This document shows, in pieces, positions 5,381 to 7,529 of a stretch of 7,529 nucleotides of DNA (its first letter is position 1; the number at the start of each line of letters is the position of its first letter). Both the position numbers and the translations under genes were made by a program. The stretch is taken from assembly GCA_021825225.1 (NCBI GenBank), contig JAKAIH010000125.1, positions 1-7,529 of the forward strand. Reading direction: 5' to 3'. The notes below the pieces were generated by a model, which did no database searches, was not told where the DNA came from, and saw only the letters and a program-made list of their open reading frames with translations. The stretch comes from Pseudomonadota bacterium (lineage in GTDB: Bacteria; Pseudomonadota; Gammaproteobacteria; Burkholderiales; SG8-39).

Positions 5381-7126
5381 ATGCTGACCTCGCTGCTGAA
5401 GAACTTGTTCGGCCCCCGGCCTCCCGTTGCCGTCGGAGCCTCGGCCGATGAAGCGCTGGATCACGCCATCGGCGCCTGGCGGCAGGGCGATCTGCCCGGC
5501 GCCGAATCGGAGCTGCGCGCGCTGCTGCGCGAGCGGCCGCGCCATGCCGCCGCACTGGCAAATCTGGGCATGGTGCTGTGCGAGCGACAAGGCCGCGAGG
5601 AAGGGCTCGCCATGCTGCGTCAAGCCGTGCTGATCGATCCGCGCATGGCCGGAGCGCACTGCAACCTGGGGATCGCGCTGGCGCAGGGCGGCCTGCTGGA
5701 GGAAGCGAGGCAACACCTGGAGGAGGCGCTGCTGCTGGAGCCGCGCGACGAACTGTATGCCAACCTGCTGCCGGTGTGGCAGCAGATCTGCGATTGGCCG
5801 GCGCTGGAGCGTTTTGTGTCGGAGATCCGCACCCTGGCAGCGCACTCGCCCGCGAGCGCATGGGCGGCGCGCCTGTCGCCCTATGCGGCGACGCTGTTGC
5901 CACTGGGCCGGGCGATAAACCGTGCGGTGGCCGATTTTCATGCGGCGCGCATGCGCGCCGCCCACCCGCCGCTGGATGCTGCCTCGCGCAGCAGCCGGCC
6001 CGCCGGCGGGAGACTGCGCATCGGCTATCTGTCGGCGGATTTCCACGATCATGCTACCGCGCATCTGGCCGCGGGCCTGTTCGCCGCGCACGACAAGTCC
6101 CGTTTCGAAGTGATCGGCTATTCCTATGGCCCGTTCGACGACAGCGAATATCGGCGCCGCATCGCGGCCGGATGCGACGCCTTCGTCGATGTGGCCGCGC
6201 TGAGCTTTCGCGCAACTGCGCAGCGCATCGCCGCGGACGGCATCGACATCCTGGTCGACCTGAAAGGGCATACCGGCGGCGGCCGGCCGGAGATCCTCGC
6301 CCACCGTCCGGCCCCGATCCAGGTGAATTTCCTGGGTTGTCCGGGAACCCTGGGCGCAGGCCTGGCCGATTACTTCATCACCGACCCTGTCGCCACACCG
6401 GCGGGAGGCGAAGCGGAATTTTCCGAGCAGCTCGTCTACCTGCCGGCCAGCTACCAGGTCAACGATGCCCCGTACGCGCTGCCGGGCACCCCGGAGCGTA
6501 GCGCGCTGGGTTTGCCGGAGGAGGCCTTCATCTACTGCTGCTTCAACCAGCTCTACAAAATCGAGCCGGAGATTTTTTCCGCCTGGACACGCATCCTGCG
6601 CGAGGTTCCCGATGCCCTGCTGTGGCTGCTCGACAGCAACCCTTGCGCGCAGGCCCGGCTGCGCGGCGCCTTCGAGGCAGCCGGCATCGGACGTGAACGC
6701 GTGCTGTTCGCGCCAGGCGTGCCGCGCAAGGAACATCTTGCACGCATGCGGCATGCCGGGCTGTTTCTGGATACCCACTACGTCAATGCGCACACTTCCG
6801 CCAGCGACGCGCTGCGCGCCGGCGTGCCGCTGCTGACCTGGCCGGGAGAGCATTTTGCCAGCCGCGTCGGGGCAAGCCTGCTCAGCGGCGTGGGCCTGGC
6901 CGAATTGGCGGCGGCGGATGCCGACGCCTATGTCGATCTCGCCGTGCGGCTGGCGCGGGAACCGCAGCGCCTGGCCGGCTTGCGCGCAAGGCTGAACCAG
7001 CGGGCCGGCGTGACACTGTTCGACACGCCAGCCTACGCCCGCTATCTGGAACTGGCGTACCAGGCGATGCAAGAGCGCCATCGGCAGGGCCTCCCGCCCG
7101 CCGCGATCCACATCGGCGCAGCCTGA
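5381..7126 (+). CDS. TPR-containing O-GlcNAc transferase-like glycosyltransferase (SPINDLY family, GT41)
   Basis: This 581-residue protein has no signal peptide, so it is probably cytoplasmic. Residues 21-124 form about three tetratricopeptide repeats of 34 residues (the second at 57-90, the third at 91-124), which in this family bind the target protein. From about 212 on it matches the O-GlcNAc transferase catalytic region. GYLSADFHDHATAHL (215-229) has H224 where human OGT has His498. DLKGHTGGGRPEILAHRPAP lies at 293-312, and FNQLYKI (388-394) has K393 where OGT has the UDP-contacting Lys842. LDTHYVNAHTSASDALRAG (463-481) and PGEHFASRV (488-496) complete the nucleotide-sugar site. Key residues are intact, so it is probably active, using a UDP- or GDP-sugar on protein Ser/Thr. 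Donor and target are unknown. It starts 39 bp behind the second dehydrogenase, with only a weak ribosome-binding site. It is an unexpected partner for a catabolic operon and may have its own promoter. Confidence 0.88.
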   Translation: MLTSLLKNLFGPRPPVAVGASADEALDHAIGAWRQGDLPGAESELRALLRERPRHAAALANLGMVLCERQGREEGLAMLRQAVLIDPRMAGAHCNLGIALAQGGLLEEARQHLEEALLLEPRDELYANLLPVWQQICDWPALERFVSEIRTLAAHSPASAWAARLSPYAATLLPLGRAINRAVADFHAARMRAAHPPLDAASRSSRPAGGRLRIGYLSADFHDHATAHLAAGLFAAHDKSRFEVIGYSYGPFDDSEYRRRIAAGCDAFVDVAALSFRATAQRIAADGIDILVDLKGHTGGGRPEILAHRPAPIQVNFLGCPGTLGAGLADYFITDPVATPAGGEAEFSEQLVYLPASYQVNDAPYALPGTPERSALGLPEEAFIYCCFNQLYKIEPEIFSAWTRILREVPDALLWLLDSNPCAQARLRGAFEAAGIGRERVLFAPGVPRKEHLARMRHAGLFLDTHYVNAHTSASDALRAGVPLLTWPGEHFASRVGASLLSGVGLAELAAADADAYVDLAVRLAREPQRLAGLRARLNQRAGVTLFDTPAYARYLELAYQAMQERHRQGLPPAAIHIGAA

Positions 7127-7136
7127 CGCGGATTCC

Positions 7137-7163
7137 CGGCAGTACATCGAGCGTTCCCTGCCG
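7137..7163 (+). other. Weak inverted repeat after the glycosyltransferase gene
   Basis: CGGCAG (7137-7142) and CTGCCG (7158-7163) can pair across a 15-nt loop. An overlapping alternative pairs ATCGAGCG with CGCTTCGAT and leaves a bulge. Neither is followed by a T-run, so this is not a standard intrinsic terminator. Nothing else gene-like is seen in 7127-7200. Confidence 0.25.
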
Positions 7164-7220
7164 CTTCGATCCCTCGATCTCGCGCGGGAAAAAATGGCGA
7201 AATCGCGCGCTTATTCGATT

Positions 7221-7254
7221 TTGTCAAAAACCTGAAGCAAATTTGAGCTAAATT
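7221..7254 (+). promoter_or_regulatory. Possible promoter region of the last gene
   Basis: The stretch from about 7190 to 7260 is clearly more AT-rich than the rest of the window. It contains TTGTCA (7221-7226, -35-like) and TAAATT (7249-7254, -10-like). The 22-bp spacing is too long for an ordinary sigma-70 promoter, so the exact boxes are uncertain. The base composition and the position before a new gene support some promoter here. Confidence 0.3.
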
Positions 7255-7267
7255 CGAGTTCAAGCTC

Positions 7268-7529
7268 ATGCCGCTAAACCGAAACAAATTCGCTGTTCTC
7301 CTCCTGCTGGCGCTGCTGCAGTGCTTTGCACCCCTGCTGCACGCCCATGTGCACGGTTTGGCCGCAGCAGGCCGCGTGCATATCGACGGAGTGGATGAAC
7401 TGATCGCAGTGAATTCCGGCGGACCTGCGTTCGAGGCGGCGCAAGACGATGCCGCCGCAATTGCCATGCCTGCGGAGCTGCGCCACAGGAGCACGATCGT
7501 GCTGCCCGAGATCGGCCAGGCGATCCTGG
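7268..7529 (+). CDS. Exported protein of unknown function, N-terminal part (runs off the right edge)
   Basis: An ATG at 7268 opens a frame of 87 full codons that stays open to the end of the window. It begins MPLNRNKF, followed by the hydrophobic core AVLLLLALLQCFAPLL (residues 9-24), a typical Sec signal peptide. Cleavage is plausible after LHA (residue 26). The mature protein would start with HVHG, so H25, H27 and H29 cluster at the processing site. The rest visible is acidic and Ala-rich without a recognisable domain. C19 in LLQC is not a good lipobox because Gln precedes the Cys. The frame is closed upstream by TGA at 7244-7246, so the start is well bounded, although the ribosome-binding site is weak. 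I do not recognise the family. Similar short leaders with HAH motifs are, from memory, seen in periplasmic proteins near metal-efflux genes, which is only a hint. Confidence 0.6.
   Translation, partial: MPLNRNKFAVLLLLALLQCFAPLLHAHVHGLAAAGRVHIDGVDELIAVNSGGPAFEAAQDDAAAIAMPAELRHRSTIVLPEIGQAIL

Noticed and set aside
4010..7147. Very long minus-strand open frame (1045 codons) opposite the dehydrogenase and glycosyltransferase genes
   Set aside because: It lies antisense to three well-supported genes, has the Arg/His/Ala/Gln-rich look of antisense translation in GC-rich DNA, and contains no recognisable domain.
7310..7330. Lipoprotein signal in the last gene (Cys at residue 19)
   Set aside because: LLQC lacks the small residue needed before the Cys, and a normal signal peptidase I site follows.

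Overview
The window is GC-rich DNA with dense, closely packed genes. Protein content and codon use point to a betaproteobacterium (Burkholderiales, Rhodocyclales or Nitrosomonadales-like). The genus cannot be told from sequence alone. Most of it is a branched-chain amino acid / acyl-CoA catabolism locus of the liu (leucine and isovalerate utilization) type.

Layout: the left edge carries the first 16 codons of an unidentified minus-strand gene (1-50). It lies directly behind a minus-strand metallo-beta-lactamase-fold hydrolase (61-1122). A 96-bp divergent intergenic region follows. It holds a perfect 16-bp AT-rich palindrome, and then a plus-strand MerR-family regulator of the LiuR type (1219-1650). 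Between the regulator and the next gene lies a clear operator/promoter with repeated ACGTAAA half-sites (1663-1691). It leads into isovaleryl-CoA dehydrogenase (1742-2920), an AtoB-type thiolase (2998-4179) and a second acyl-CoA dehydrogenase with the canonical C-terminal catalytic glutamate (4208-5341). Next, after 39 bp, comes a cytoplasmic TPR plus O-GlcNAc-transferase-type (SPINDLY/GT41) glycosyltransferase (5381-7126). After a 141-bp gap that is AT-richer in its second half, the right edge holds the 5' part of an exported, unidentified protein with a His-rich motif at its predicted mature N-terminus (7268 to the end).

How it works together (inference): the LiuR-like protein probably senses a CoA-pathway intermediate and controls the liuA-thiolase-acyl-CoA dehydrogenase unit. 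LiuA oxidises isovaleryl-CoA from leucine. The second dehydrogenase probably handles another short or branched acyl-CoA, such as those from isoleucine or valine. The thiolase cleaves or forms acetoacetyl-type CoA esters at the end of the pathway. The usual liuB/C/D/E genes (methylcrotonyl-CoA carboxylase, hydratase, HMG-CoA lyase) are not in this window. The GT41 glycosyltransferase is not an obvious pathway member and is the least expected neighbour.

I see no rRNA, tRNA, CRISPR, insertion sequence or phage gene, and no strong case for a new defence or mobile system. The observations most worth a second look are the multi-half-site operator, the divergent-region palindrome, and the two orphan-like neighbours (GT41 transferase and exported His-motif protein).
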